64,000 bases of DNA from Bacteroidota bacterium (lineage in GTDB: Bacteria; Bacteroidota; Bacteroidia; AKYH767-A; OLB10): contig CP064983.1 in NCBI GenBank assembly GCA_016699635.1, positions 558,001-622,000 of the forward strand, in the 5' to 3' direction. This document shows, one piece after another, positions 53,720 through 63,167 of the stretch. Positions within the stretch are counted from its first letter, which is position 1. Every line of letters starts with the position of its first letter. The notes below the pieces were generated by a model that made no database searches, was not told the origin of the DNA, and saw nothing but the letters and a program-made list of their open reading frames with translations. Both the position numbers and the translations under genes were made by a program.

Positions 53720-53741
53720 GATTTTTAAACTTTAAGTTTCG

Positions 53742-53749
53742 CAAAGATA
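53742..53749 (-). promoter_or_regulatory. Possible -7 element for hutU
   Basis: Read on the minus strand this is TATCTTTG, 22 bp before the hutU ATG. A TTG at the expected spacing is not clear. Confidence 0.45.
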
Positions 53750-53835
53750 AAAGTTACAAGGCATTTTTAAAATATCAATTTAGGTGATAATGCCATGAAG
53801 AAAAACGCCTGAATAATCTGTCAAATGTGAAAGTG

Positions 53836-55859
53836 CTATTTGCCAAAACGCTCTTTCAAAAGTTTTTGTAGCTCAAACATTTCATCACGTAAACGTGCTG
53901 CTTCCATAAAATCCATCTCTTTTGCTGCAACTTCCATTTGTTTCTTTGTTTTGGTGATGGCACTTCCCAACTGCTCTTCTGTCATATACTGAACAACAGG
54001 GTCGGCAGCAACTGTTACATTTTCACTTTCAATATAAGCATTTACATTTTTAGTTCCGGAAACAACTGTCTGTTGCAAAATCATCTCGCGCGATTTGTTT
54101 AATGGTGTAGGTACAATATCGTTTTCCATATTGTACTTCATTTGTTTTTCGCGTCTGCGGTTGGTTTCGTCAATGGTCTTTCTCATGCTCTCAGTAATTT
54201 TATCGGCATACATAATTACTCTTCCGTTAACATTACGTGCAGCACGTCCTGCTGTTTGTGTCAATGACCTATTACTTCGTAAAAATCCTTCTTTATCAGC
54301 ATCCATAATAGCCACCAAAGAAACTTCAGGCAAATCGAGACCTTCGCGCAGCAAGTTTATTCCAATTAAAACATCATACAATCCAAGACGAAAATCGCGT
54401 AACAATTCTACTCTATCAAGTGTTTCTACTTCACTGTGAATATAGCGGCAACGGATGGAAAGCTTGGTCAAATATTTAGCCAACTCCTCTGCCATCCGTT
54501 TTGTCAATGTAGTCACTAACACACGCTCATTCTTCTTTACTGTTACATCTATTTCTTCTAATAAATCATCTACCTGATTGCCGCAAGGTTTTACTTCAAT
54601 CAAAGGATCAAGCAATCCTGTTGGGCGAATCAATTGCTCTACAATTACACCTTCGGATTTTGTCATTTCATAGTCGGCAGGTGTTGCACTAACATAAACA
54701 ACCTGTTGTTGAAGTGTTTCAAACTCTTCAAACTTCAGAGGTCTGTTGTCCATTGCAGCAGGAAGTCTGAAACCGTATTCAACCAGATTAACTTTCCTTG
54801 ATCGGTCGCCTCCATACATGGCTCTTATCTGAGGAATGGTTACATGGCTTTCGTCAATGACCATAATATAATCTTCAGGAAAATAGTCAAGCAAACAGAA
54901 AGGGCGCATGCCGGGTTCACGACCATCAAAATAGCGTGAATAATTTTCAATGCCTGAACAATAACCTAATTCTCGAATCATTTCAAGGTCATGTGTTACT
55001 CTGTCATCGAGGCGCTTGGCTTCCAGATTGCGACCATTTTCTTTAAAATAATCCACCTGCTTTACCATATCCTCCTGAATCTGCCAGATGGCTTTCAGTT
55101 GCTGCTTTGCATTGGTAACAAAAATAGTTGCCGGAAAAATTGCCACATGATCCAATAACTCAATTCGTTTTCCTGTTGCGGGTTCAATACTTTCAATCTC
55201 TTCAATTTCATCACCAAAAAAAGTAAATCGCAATGCCCGTTCAGCGTAGGCTAAGAACAAATCAACAGTATCACCTTTTACCCGGAAAGTGCCACGCTTA
55301 AATTCTCCTTCTGTCCGCGAATACAATGCAGTTACTAATGCATGTAAAAAAGTATTACGGCTGATGCGCTCACCTTTTGAAATTCTGATAATACCCTTTA
55401 AAAAATCAGCAGGATTTCCCAATCCGTAAATACAACTTACACTGCTTACAACAATGATATCTTTCCGTCCTGATAGCAAGGTTGAAGTTGTACTTAAACG
55501 TAGTTTTTCAATCTCATCATTAATGGCAAGGTCTTTTTCAATGTAGGTGTTGGTAGTAGGAATAAATGCTTCGGGTTGATAGTAGTCGTAGTACGAAACA
55601 AAATATTCTACAGCATTGTCAGGAAAAAACTGTTTAAACTCACCATAAAGCTGCGCTGCCAATGTTTTATTATGACTTAAAATTAAGGTCGGTCGCTGTA
55701 CTTTCTCAATTACATTGGCTACAGTAAATGTTTTTCCACTGCCGGTTACCCCTAAAAGTGTTTGATGCCTGTCGCCTCTGTCCAACCCTTTTACCAACTC
55801 GCTTATACCTGAGGCTGATCACCGGTTGGCTTAAAAGGTGAGTTGATGCGGAAATCCAT
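53836..55859 (-). CDS. uvrB: UvrABC excision nuclease subunit B, with one frameshift
   Basis: UvrB is the helicase-like damage-verification subunit of nucleotide excision repair. Present are Walker A LLGVTGSGKTFTVANV, the beta-hairpin YYDYYQPEAFIP, Walker B VMVIDESHV-type MVIDESHVTIPQIRAMYGGD, motifs QQVVYVSATPADYEM and DVLIGINLLREGLDLPEVS, QTAGRAARN, and the C-terminal UVR domain AAKEMDFMEAARLRDEMFEL. A start at MVKGLDRGD would lack the first 22 residues. Upstream, MDFRINSPFKPTGDQPQ from the ATG at 55859 joins in frame after restoring one missing base at about 55807, giving 674 residues, the normal length. I take the longer form as the real gene. Confidence 0.94.
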
Positions 55860-56114
55860 TCTACAAAGATGCGGAATTTAAGGCTTGTAGGCAGCGAACA
55901 CTGAGTACAATTTTAAGTGAAGAAAAAAAATTTAACATGTTATCATAAATAGCATGGCGCTCTTCATTCTTGATGAGAAAATTGGCTAAATGCGCACTTT
56001 CTCCAAATGTAAAAAAATGTTAAAAGACTAAGGTGAGTATTAATGTTTTGTGAAACATCATAAAATCGTTCAAAATGCGTTAAAAACTTAAACTTCAACA
56101 TTCGGTTAAAATTC

Positions 56115-56122
56115 TAAATTTG
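56115..56122 (+). promoter_or_regulatory. Possible -7 element for uppS operon
   Basis: TAAATTTG fits TAnnTTTG and lies 17 bp before the uppS ATG at 56140. No good -33 TTG is visible at the usual distance. Confidence 0.45.
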
Positions 56123-56139
56123 CGCCTTCGTTTTAACGG

Positions 56140-56892
56140 ATGAGTATTAAGAATCAGATTCAAACAGACAGGTTGCCCCGACACATAGCCATCATTATGG
56201 ATGGTAACGGGCGTTGGGCAAAAAAGCAGGGCAAGCTCAGAATGTTTGGGCATCAGCATGGTGTGGCTGCCGTTCGCGACACTGTGGAAGGTGCTGCAGA
56301 ACTGGGTATTGAATACCTGACACTTTATGCTTTCAGCACTGAAAACTGGAACAGGCCTGCCATTGAAATTAATGCACTGATGGAATTGTTGGTAAACACC
56401 ATTTCAAAAGAAACCAAAACGCTGATGGATAATAACATCAGACTGAATGCCATTGGAGATATTGAAAGCCTGCCCGGACGCTGCAACAAAAATCTTAAAA
56501 CTGCTATTGACAAAACTGCCGGCAACAGCAGAATGACACTTACATTAGCATTAAGTTACAGCTCCCGATGGGAAATTACACGCGCCATAAAACGCATTGC
56601 TCAGGATGTTAAAGACGGCAAGCTTAATGCAACAGAAATCAACGACTCATTAGTAGAAAAATATTTAACCACTGCAGGAATTCCCGATCCGGAACTGCTC
56701 ATCAGAACGAGTGGCGAATACAGAGTTTCTAATTTTTTATTGTGGCAGATTGCCTACAGCGAATTTTATTTCACCAACAAACTTTGGCCTGACTTCAGGC
56801 GCGAAGATCTTTTTGAATCAATCGTTAGCTATCAAAACCGCGACAGAAGGTTTGGTGGCGTAAACGAATCAACAAATGCCAAACATGCATAA
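56140..56892 (+). CDS. uppS: Isoprenyl transferase (undecaprenyl diphosphate synthase)
   Basis: UppS makes the C55 lipid carrier for peptidoglycan and O-antigen by cis-condensation of isopentenyl units. The 250 residues contain the catalytic Asp in IAIIMDGNGRWAKKQ, LTLYAFSTENWNRP, the C-terminal substrate motif LLIRTSGEYRVSNFLLWQIA, and YSEFYFTNKLWPDF. It leads the operon uppS-bamA-ompH-ompH and overlaps bamA by 17 bases, a common envelope-biogenesis order. The -7 motif just upstream agrees with a start at this ATG. Confidence 0.96.
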   Translation: MSIKNQIQTDRLPRHIAIIMDGNGRWAKKQGKLRMFGHQHGVAAVRDTVEGAAELGIEYLTLYAFSTENWNRPAIEINALMELLVNTISKETKTLMDNNIRLNAIGDIESLPGRCNKNLKTAIDKTAGNSRMTLTLALSYSSRWEITRAIKRIAQDVKDGKLNATEINDSLVEKYLTTAGIPDPELLIRTSGEYRVSNFLLWQIAYSEFYFTNKLWPDFRREDLFESIVSYQNRDRRFGGVNESTNAKHA

Positions 56893-59383
56893 ACACATTT
56901 TAGGTTTTCTAACCTTTTTTATACTGCTTTCAACTTTTTCCATTGCACAGGTAACTGTTGGTGACGATCAGGCAACATTAGATTATAACAATCCTAAAGA
57001 GTACGAAATAGCTGCTATTACTGTCAGCGGGATAAAATATCTCGATCAGAATGCATTGAAAATTTTATCCGGGCTAAGTGTTGGAGAAAAAGTAAAAGTG
57101 CCGGGCGAAAAATTTACCAAGGCAATAGAAAACCTTTGGAAACAAGGTTTACTTACTGATGTAAAAATTGTAGCTACAAGAATTGAAGGAAAAAAAATAT
57201 TTATTGACCTTCAGCTTCAGGAAAAGCCACGACTCAGTAAATTCTCATTCACAGGAGTGCGAAAAGGTCATGCTGATAAGATTCGCGAAAAAATTCAGAT
57301 ATCAAAAGGCAGAGTACTTTCTGATAATGCACTAAACACCGTAAACACACAAGTGCTGAATTTTTATAAGGAAAAAGGATTTTTAAATGCTAAAGTCAAC
57401 CTTACTACAATAAAAGACACCACAGAAACCAACAGCGAAATTTTAGTTATCAATGTTGACAAAGGCAAGCGTGTAAAAATTCACAGAGTAAACATCATAG
57501 GCAATGAAGAAGTAAGCAGCGTTAAATTAAAACGAGCCATGAAAGGCACACGCGAGCAGCGCTGGCGTTATTTTTTCAACTCCAAAAAATTTGATGAGGA
57601 TAAATATACTGATGACAAAAGCAATCTGATTTCAAAATACAATGAGAAAGGATATCGCGATGCACAGATTTTAAGTGACAGTGTTTATCCTGTCAGCCGC
57701 AGGAGAATCAACATTGATATAAAAGTTAGTGAAGGCAATCGTTATTATTTCAGAAATATCAGTTGGATTGGAAACACAAAATACACCTCTGCAGAACTGA
57801 ATAAAGTTTTAGGCATAAAACCGGGTGATGTATATAATGCAAAACGACTTGAAAGTTCACTATACATGAGTGAGTCAAGCCGCGACATTACTTCGCTTTA
57901 TATGGACGATGGATACCTGTTTTTCAATATTGATCCTGTTGAAGTATCTGCAGAAAACGATTCAATAGATTTGGAAATGCGTATTTACGAAGGTAAGCAG
58001 GCAAGGATAAATCATGTTACCGTTAAAGGAAATACAAAAACCAACGACAGAGTAATTTTACGAGAGATACGTACAAAGCCCGGGCAACTTTTCAGCAGAA
58101 GTGACATCATCAGAACGCAGCGCGAATTGTCGCAGTTAGGCTATTTCAATCCCGAAAAAATGGGAGTAAACCCAAAGCCCAATCCTGTTGATGGCACTGT
58201 TGACATAGAATATGAAGTAGAAGAAAGACCTAACGATCAGGTAGAACTTTCCGGAGGATGGGGAGCTAATCAGGTTGTGGGTACTTTAGGTGTTACGTTC
58301 AACAATTTTTCTGCAAGAAATATTTTAAATACTAAGGCATGGCGGCCGCTGCCTGCCGGTGATGGACAAAGATTAAGTATTCGTGCTACTACAAACGGTA
58401 TTTACTATCAGTCTTATAATGCTTCGTTTACAGAACCCTGGCTTGGTGGCAAAAAACCAAATGCACTCACAGTTTCAATATATCACTCCATTCAAACCAA
58501 TGGTTTAAAAAAATCTAATGACAATAGGCAGGCAATTTTTATTTCTGGTGCAACTGTTGGTTTACAAAAACGACTTAAGTGGCCTGACGATTATTTTACA
58601 CTCTACTCAGGAATAAATTATGGGCTTTATACACTTAAAAATTATCGCTCCACATTTTTATTTACCGATGGAACTTCGAACAATATTTCTATTGAAGAAA
58701 ATCTTACACGCAGCAGTGTAGATCAACCAATCTATCCGCGCAAAGGATCAGAGATTTCTTTTTCTGTTCAGTTTACCCCACCCTACTCTGCATTTACAAA
58801 TAAGGACTATTCTAAATTAGACACAAAAGAAAAATACAAGTGGATAGAATATCACAAATGGAAATTCAGCATTGGATGGTACACCAAACTTCTTGGCAAT
58901 CTGGTCATGTATAATAAAATGCAGTTTGGCTTCCTGGGTTTTTATAACAAAGGCATCGGGCAGTCGCCATTCGAGCGTTTTTATCTGGGTGGTGATGGTC
59001 TTTCCGGCTATGCACTTGATGGTAGAGAAATTATTGCATTACGTGGTTATGAAAACAGCGCACTCACGCCAACAGATAACATCGGTAACGATGTAGGTGG
59101 TACTATCTACGATAAATTTGTAACTGAATTACGCTATCCTGTATCGCTCAATCCAAGTGCAACAATTTATGTATTAGGATTCTTTGAAGGTGGCAATGCA
59201 TGGTCAACATTCAGAGAGTTTGCACCCTTTAGTTTACAACGTTCATCAGGTGTAGGCCTTCGTGTATTTCTTCCAATGTTCGGCTTACTCGGTCTTGACT
59301 ATGGTTGGCGTCTCGACCCGCAACGTGACGACCCACGTACAGGTGTAGGCAAGTTCTCATTTGTTATCGGACAGCAGTTTTAA
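56876..59383 (+). CDS. bamA: Outer membrane protein assembly factor BamA
   Basis: BamA inserts beta-barrel proteins into the outer membrane. The 835-residue protein has a signal peptide (residues 4-25, ending FSIAQ). POTRA domains follow from about residue 38: ITVSGIKYLDQNALKILSGL, LQLQEKPRLSKFSFTGVRKG, VNIIGNEEVSSVKLKRAMKG, INIDIKVSEGNRYYFRNISW and VTVKGNTKTNDRVILREIRT. The C-terminal 380 residues form the 16-stranded barrel, with FERFYLGGDGLSGYALDGRE matching the region around the VRGF-type lid loop. It ends in a terminal aromatic (FVIGQQF), the barrel recognition signal. The second ATG at 56885 (MHKHILGF) is an equally good start. Confidence 0.96.
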   Translation: MPNMHKHILGFLTFFILLSTFSIAQVTVGDDQATLDYNNPKEYEIAAITVSGIKYLDQNALKILSGLSVGEKVKVPGEKFTKAIENLWKQGLLTDVKIVATRIEGKKIFIDLQLQEKPRLSKFSFTGVRKGHADKIREKIQISKGRVLSDNALNTVNTQVLNFYKEKGFLNAKVNLTTIKDTTETNSEILVINVDKGKRVKIHRVNIIGNEEVSSVKLKRAMKGTREQRWRYFFNSKKFDEDKYTDDKSNLISKYNEKGYRDAQILSDSVYPVSRRRINIDIKVSEGNRYYFRNISWIGNTKYTSAELNKVLGIKPGDVYNAKRLESSLYMSESSRDITSLYMDDGYLFFNIDPVEVSAENDSIDLEMRIYEGKQARINHVTVKGNTKTNDRVILREIRTKPGQLFSRSDIIRTQRELSQLGYFNPEKMGVNPKPNPVDGTVDIEYEVEERPNDQVELSGGWGANQVVGTLGVTFNNFSARNILNTKAWRPLPAGDGQRLSIRATTNGIYYQSYNASFTEPWLGGKKPNALTVSIYHSIQTNGLKKSNDNRQAIFISGATVGLQKRLKWPDDYFTLYSGINYGLYTLKNYRSTFLFTDGTSNNISIEENLTRSSVDQPIYPRKGSEISFSVQFTPPYSAFTNKDYSKLDTKEKYKWIEYHKWKFSIGWYTKLLGNLVMYNKMQFGFLGFYNKGIGQSPFERFYLGGDGLSGYALDGREIIALRGYENSALTPTDNIGNDVGGTIYDKFVTELRYPVSLNPSATIYVLGFFEGGNAWSTFREFAPFSLQRSSGVGLRVFLPMFGLLGLDYGWRLDPQRDDPRTGVGKFSFVIGQQF

Positions 59384-59455
59384 TCCTATTCATCCGTTGT
59401 TCACCGCAATTGCTGTTAGTGGTACGATATTTAGTATATGGTTAAGCTAAAATCA

Positions 59456-59463
59456 TATCTTTG
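59456..59463 (+). promoter_or_regulatory. Possible internal -7 element before first ompH
   Basis: TATCTTTG lies 21 bp before the ATG at 59485, which would let the ompH pair be transcribed apart from bamA. No well-placed -33 element is seen. It covers an upstream TTG start, favouring 59485. Confidence 0.45.
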
Positions 59464-59484
59464 CACACATTAATTAAACGTAAA

Positions 59485-60135
59485 ATGAAAAAGATCATCA
59501 TCGCATTAGCACTGACAGTTGCCTCTTCCATTTCAGTAATGGCTCAGAAGTATGCATACGTTAACTCTCAGTATATTTTAGACAATATTCCGGAGTACAA
59601 ATCAGCCATGCAGCAATTGGATCAGATTTCTGTAAACTGGCAAAAAGACATTGAAGCCAAATATGCAGTCATTGATAAACTTTACAAGGATTATCAGGCA
59701 GAGCAGATATTGCTTACAGAAGACATGAAGCGCAAGCGCGAAGCAGAAATCACTGCAAAAGAAAAAGAAGTTAAAGAGCTTCAGAAATCAAAGTTTGGAT
59801 ACGAAGGTGATTTGTTTAAGAAAAAACAAGAGTTAGTAAAGCCCATACAGGATAAAATTTATAATGCTGTAAAGAAAATGGCAGTAGATCAGAGCTATGC
59901 CGTAATCTTCGACAAATCGAGCGACCTTACTATGCTTTACACCAATCCTAAGTACGACAAGAGCGATGAGATTCTTAATGCAATGGGCTATAAAGCCAAA
60001 GTAACTGAAGGTGGTGGCAAATCAGGAGGCGCAGCAGGTTCATCAGGCAGTGGCGGCAGCACAGGCACCAAAGACAGTGGAAAAAGCATGGACTCTCCAT
60101 CACGTTCTGACGAAGCACAACCCATAAAAAAATAA
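59485..60135 (+). CDS. OmpH/Skp-family periplasmic chaperone, first copy
   Basis: Skp holds unfolded outer membrane proteins on their way to the Bam complex. The 216-residue protein has a signal peptide ending VMAQK, then YAYVNSQYILDNIPEYKSAM typical of OmpH. Residues 50-130 are a Lys/Glu-rich coiled coil (ITAKEKEVKELQKSKFGYEG), and IFDKSSDLTMLYTNPKYDKS closes the fold. A 40-residue Gly/Ser-rich tail (GGGKSGGAAGSSGSGGSTGT) that the second copy lacks extends the C-terminus. It sits directly after bamA, as usual for Bacteroidota. The start at 59485 is the one that begins the signal peptide. Confidence 0.92.
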   Translation: MKKIIIALALTVASSISVMAQKYAYVNSQYILDNIPEYKSAMQQLDQISVNWQKDIEAKYAVIDKLYKDYQAEQILLTEDMKRKREAEITAKEKEVKELQKSKFGYEGDLFKKKQELVKPIQDKIYNAVKKMAVDQSYAVIFDKSSDLTMLYTNPKYDKSDEILNAMGYKAKVTEGGGKSGGAAGSSGSGGSTGTKDSGKSMDSPSRSDEAQPIKK

Positions 60136-60162
60136 TAAATAATATCATTCAATAAATTAATC

Positions 60163-60672
60163 ATGACAAAACCAATTAAATTTTTTATTGCCGGAGCATT
60201 TGTATGCAGCAGTTTATTTGCATCAGCTCAAATTAAATTAGGACACATCAACTCCACACAATTGCTGGCAATGATGCCCGAAATAAAAACTGCAGATTCT
60301 ACTTTGCAAAAGTTTGGCGAAACATTGCAGGCACAGATGAAAACAATGGCGGCAGAATACGATTCAAAAGTTGCAGAATATCAGGAAAAAGCCAGCTCAA
60401 TGGCAGAGCCTATTAAAGCAGCTAAAGAAAAAGAAATACACGATTTACGCGATCGTATTCAGGACTTCCAGGAGTCGGCACAGACTTCTATTCAAAAGAA
60501 ACAAGAAGAAGTCTATACTCCTATAAACAACAAAGCTAAAGAAGCTATCAAAGCCGTGGCTAAAGAAAAAAGCTACACCTACATATTCGACTCAAGCGTG
60601 GGTGCACTACTCTACACAAGCGACTCTGACGATATTATGAATATGGTAAAAGATAAATTGAAGTTGAAATAA
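60163..60672 (+). CDS. OmpH/Skp-family periplasmic chaperone, second copy
   Basis: The 169 residues have a signal peptide ending ASAQI, IKLGHINSTQLLAMMPEIKT, a long coiled coil (EYQEKASSMAEPIKAAKEKE) and the terminal YIFDSSVGALLYTSDSDDI. Its length is near that of E. coli Skp, and it lacks the Gly/Ser tail of the preceding copy. It is 28 bp downstream and ends with a strong terminator, closing the uppS-bamA operon. Confidence 0.93.
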   Translation: MTKPIKFFIAGAFVCSSLFASAQIKLGHINSTQLLAMMPEIKTADSTLQKFGETLQAQMKTMAAEYDSKVAEYQEKASSMAEPIKAAKEKEIHDLRDRIQDFQESAQTSIQKKQEEVYTPINNKAKEAIKAVAKEKSYTYIFDSSVGALLYTSDSDDIMNMVKDKLKLK

Positions 60673-60690
60673 CAGATTGATTTAAAACCA

Positions 60691-60726
60691 AAAAAAGCTG
60701 TCCATTGGACGGCTTTTTTTATTTTA
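60691..60726 (+). terminator. Terminator of the uppS-bamA-ompH operon
   Basis: Arms AAAAAAGCTGTCC / GGACGGCTTTTTT (60691-60703 and 60707-60719, one G-T pair) with a 3-base loop are followed by a T run, 18 bp after the stop. Confidence 0.85.
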
Positions 60727-60933
60727 ATTGTTTTCTTATTATTTTTGAGATAGTGAATAGTTTTTATGCCGCTAGTGATTGGCACGATTGCTATTGGGCA
60801 GTTTGAAGTTATTCGTCAGCATGTACTATACGGCATTAACACATCTACAGTCAAAAAACAGACCCAATTTAAACCTTTAGCAAATTTACTTGTTTCCCAA
60901 TAAGGAAATTAGTATTTTTGACGAAAATTCTGA

Positions 60934-61282
60934 ATGAAGCCGAATTTTGAGGTTGAATTACTACCTGAAGCAATTGAGTTTTTAGATAATCTTGACGATA
61001 AGGTGAGAGAAAAGATTTATTACAATATCAAGAAAGCTCAGTTTGTTAATGACAACGAGCTTTTCAAAAAACTAAACGACTTCATTTGGGAGTTTCGGAC
61101 TTTGTATAACAATAAAGCATACCGACTCTTTTCATTTTGGGACAGAATAGACGGAAAAAAATACTTTGGTAGTAGCAACACATGGAATTTTAAAGAAGAC
61201 TCAGAAAACACCACCGAAAGAAATTAAGAAGGCAGAAGAAGTAAGAAAGCAGTATTTAAATAACAAAATAAGAAATATATAA
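60934..61282 (+). CDS. higB: HigB/RelE-type toxin, with one frameshift
   Basis: The N-terminal part (FEVELLPEAIEFLDNLDDKV and ELFKKLNDFIWEFRTLYNNK) matches RelE/HigB mRNA-interferase folds, with FWDRIDG in the central sheet. The frame breaks in the A run at 61155-61161. Removing one A changes KYFGSSNTWNF to NTLVVATHGILKKTQKTPPK, the usual HigB C-terminal strand and helix, and ends at 61282 with 115 residues. That ends 2 bp before the antitoxin start, the spacing of a toxin-first HigBA pair. The toxin is expected to cleave ribosome-bound mRNA. The antitoxin next to it supports the call. Confidence 0.82.
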
Positions 61283-61284
61283 TT

Positions 61285-61608
61285 ATGGCAACAAATAAGT
61301 TCAAAACAGTTTCAATTGATACAATGATTGATAAGCACATTGGCAAGCGTGGAACTAAAAAACGTGAGGCTTTTGAAAATGAATTGCGAATCGACTTGTT
61401 AGGCCAAGCAATTAAACAAGTAAGACAAGAACTCAATTTAACACAAGAACAATTAGGCAACCTTGTTGGCGTGCAGAAGGCTCAAATCTCAAAAATTGAA
61501 AACAGTGTGAAAAATGCAAGATTTGAAACCATTTTGAAAGTCTTTGACGCTTTGGGAGCAAAAGTGAACTTTAATGTTGTACTGAATAAACGAAAACTCG
61601 CAATCTAA
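61285..61608 (+). CDS. higA: HigA-type antitoxin with HTH domain
   Basis: The 107-residue protein has a C-terminal XRE helix-turn-helix at residues 48-100: LGQAIKQVRQELNLTQEQLG and NLVGVQKAQISKIENSVKNA. The N-terminal 45 residues (TMIDKHIGKRGTKKREAFEN) are probably the toxin-binding part. In toxin-first pairs HigA neutralises the toxin and represses the operon. It follows higB after 2 bp. Confidence 0.87.
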   Translation: MATNKFKTVSIDTMIDKHIGKRGTKKREAFENELRIDLLGQAIKQVRQELNLTQEQLGNLVGVQKAQISKIENSVKNARFETILKVFDALGAKVNFNVVLNKRKLAI

Positions 61609-61975
61609 ACTATTTCTAATAACTTGTACATACGATGTCCCTACTATTTGTGAGATAAAATATTCTCTCACTCACTCCCGTCTGAAAGTTTGCATTATAG
61701 AGGATATTTTTATAGCAACCATAAAACATAAATGTCTCGGGGGAAACGTTACATTATTGGAAAAATCTACAGCTGACTATCCTTCAAACTTTCTAAACCT
61801 TCTTGGATAAACTATGCTTGCGATTGTTGCAATAATCCGCACCAAGAGTTGCGAATAATTTTTATATTTGTGTCATAATGAATAATTTTACTAAATAATA
61901 GTGTCGATAATATAAATGTTATCGGCAATTTGACGCTCCGATTAAACTGTGTGCTAACATCAACATTTAGAATAA
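61609..61975. other. Intergenic region upstream of an accessory gene
   Basis: No gene is seen here. A TATATTTG at 61863-61870 fits TAnnTTTG, but it lies over 100 bp before the next ATG and has no proper -33 partner. A short inverted repeat CGATAA / TTATCG (61905-61910, 61919-61924) sits in the last 75 bp, and its right arm is part of the 11-bp repeat listed separately. Confidence 0.45.
61917..61927. repeat. Left 11-bp inverted repeat, TGTTATCGGCA
   Basis: This is the exact inverse complement of TGCCGATAACA at 63152-63162. The two copies frame the single gene at 61976-63137, with 49 bp and 14 bp of spacing. A framing pair this precise suggests a boundary, but one pair alone does not prove mobility. 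Confidence 0.6.
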
Positions 61976-63137
61976 ATGGCAAACTATTTTGGCTGGTTAG
62001 AAAACCCTCAAATCAATTTTGAACGAAATTTTGAAGTGATGCGAGATTTCCGTAAAGGGGGAATTAATCCTTCAATGTTTGTTGATTTTATAAAGGCAGT
62101 TAAAAGTTTACCACCAATTAACGACCGAACAGATGTTGACTATGCAACGCTTGATAAGCAGTTTAATCTAACTGATATTTCTCCAAAGGATGCTTCTACA
62201 ATTATAGGAGAAGTAATGAGAAGGGGAATTGAGAGCAACAAGTTTTGTTGGCATCCTCAAGCAAGTAACACAACTTGCAATATTGATAGTTCAGGAAAAA
62301 TTATTGTAAGTGCTGCGCATTCTATACAGAACAATGGAGTTCTTAGCAAGATAGTAGAGAATGGACATGTCATGGGATACGACATGAATAAAGGCGAATT
62401 TGATGGGAAACAACTTGGAAAAAACTATGCTTCAATATTTTGGGGTTTCTGTAATAATCATGATTCCATTTTCAGACCAATAGAGATTAATCCATTCACT
62501 GGCACTGCTGAACAAAATTTTTTATTTGCTTATAGAGGTTTTGTTGTTTCCTCACACAAGAAAATAGAAGTTTCATCATGGATAAATTTTGGCGAACAAT
62601 CCGACAAGGACATTAATGAAAACAGAAAAATATTTGATTCAGCAATATTAGCAAACGATTACTCTATTATTGAAACAGAAATATTTGAATTGCCCGCATT
62701 TTACCCAATAGCAGTATCATCCTCTTTTTTTCTGGATTTTGATTTTGAAGGAAATGCAATTCCTCATTCAGATGAAAGAATGGAAGATATTTATGTAACA
62801 CTTTTACCAGGAGAGAAAAAAACATATTTTTTATTAAGCTACTTTACGCAAGACAAGCATCTGTATGGAAATCTTGGAGTACAACTTAAACTCCGCAATA
62901 ACTTAAAAATCTGATATTACAATGTTGGTAGCAGCTCATGTGGAAAATATTTATTTCAATCCAACTTACTATGAAACATTCATCGCTCAACACGAGAAGA
63001 TATTGAAGACGATATTTGTTCATTCGCAAATGGACTATGCAACAATTGGCGACAACAATGAACTCAACGTTGAGTTTTCAATGACACCAAGTAATTATCT
63101 TGACAATCCGTATGGAATAAATTTCTTTGGATATTAA
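61976..63137 (+). CDS. Unrecognised accessory protein, with one probable frameshift
   Basis: I do not recognise this protein. As read, it stops at 62914 after 312 residues. A second frame starts at 62922 in the same direction. Removing one A from the run at 62905-62909 joins them as LRNNLKSDITMLVAAHVENI into 386 residues, ending NPYGINFFGY. It has no signal peptide or membrane helix, so it is probably cytoplasmic. Stretches such as GMDNKG-like MGYDMNKGEFDGKQLGKNYA and SIFWGFCNNHDSIFRPIEIN carry Cys/His that could bind metal (KFCWHPQASNTTCNI, FCNNHD); the CxxH-like spacing recalls SEC-C or HNH-like zinc sites only loosely. It is framed by 11-bp inverted repeats and lies next to HigBA, so an accessory or defence role is possible but unproven. 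Confidence 0.6.
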
Positions 63138-63151
63138 AGTGAAAAGAAAAC

Positions 63152-63162
63152 TGCCGATAACA
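63152..63162. repeat. Right 11-bp inverted repeat, TGCCGATAACA
   Basis: This is the partner of TGTTATCGGCA at 61917-61927. It lies 14 bp after the accessory gene stop and 5 bp before the larger inverted repeat at 63168. Confidence 0.6.
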
Positions 63163-63167
63163 GCAAG

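Noticed and set aside
61917..63162. Integron gene cassette with attC sites
   Set aside because: The repeats do not fit the RYYYAAC and GTTRRRY boundaries, and no tyrosine integrase gene is present.
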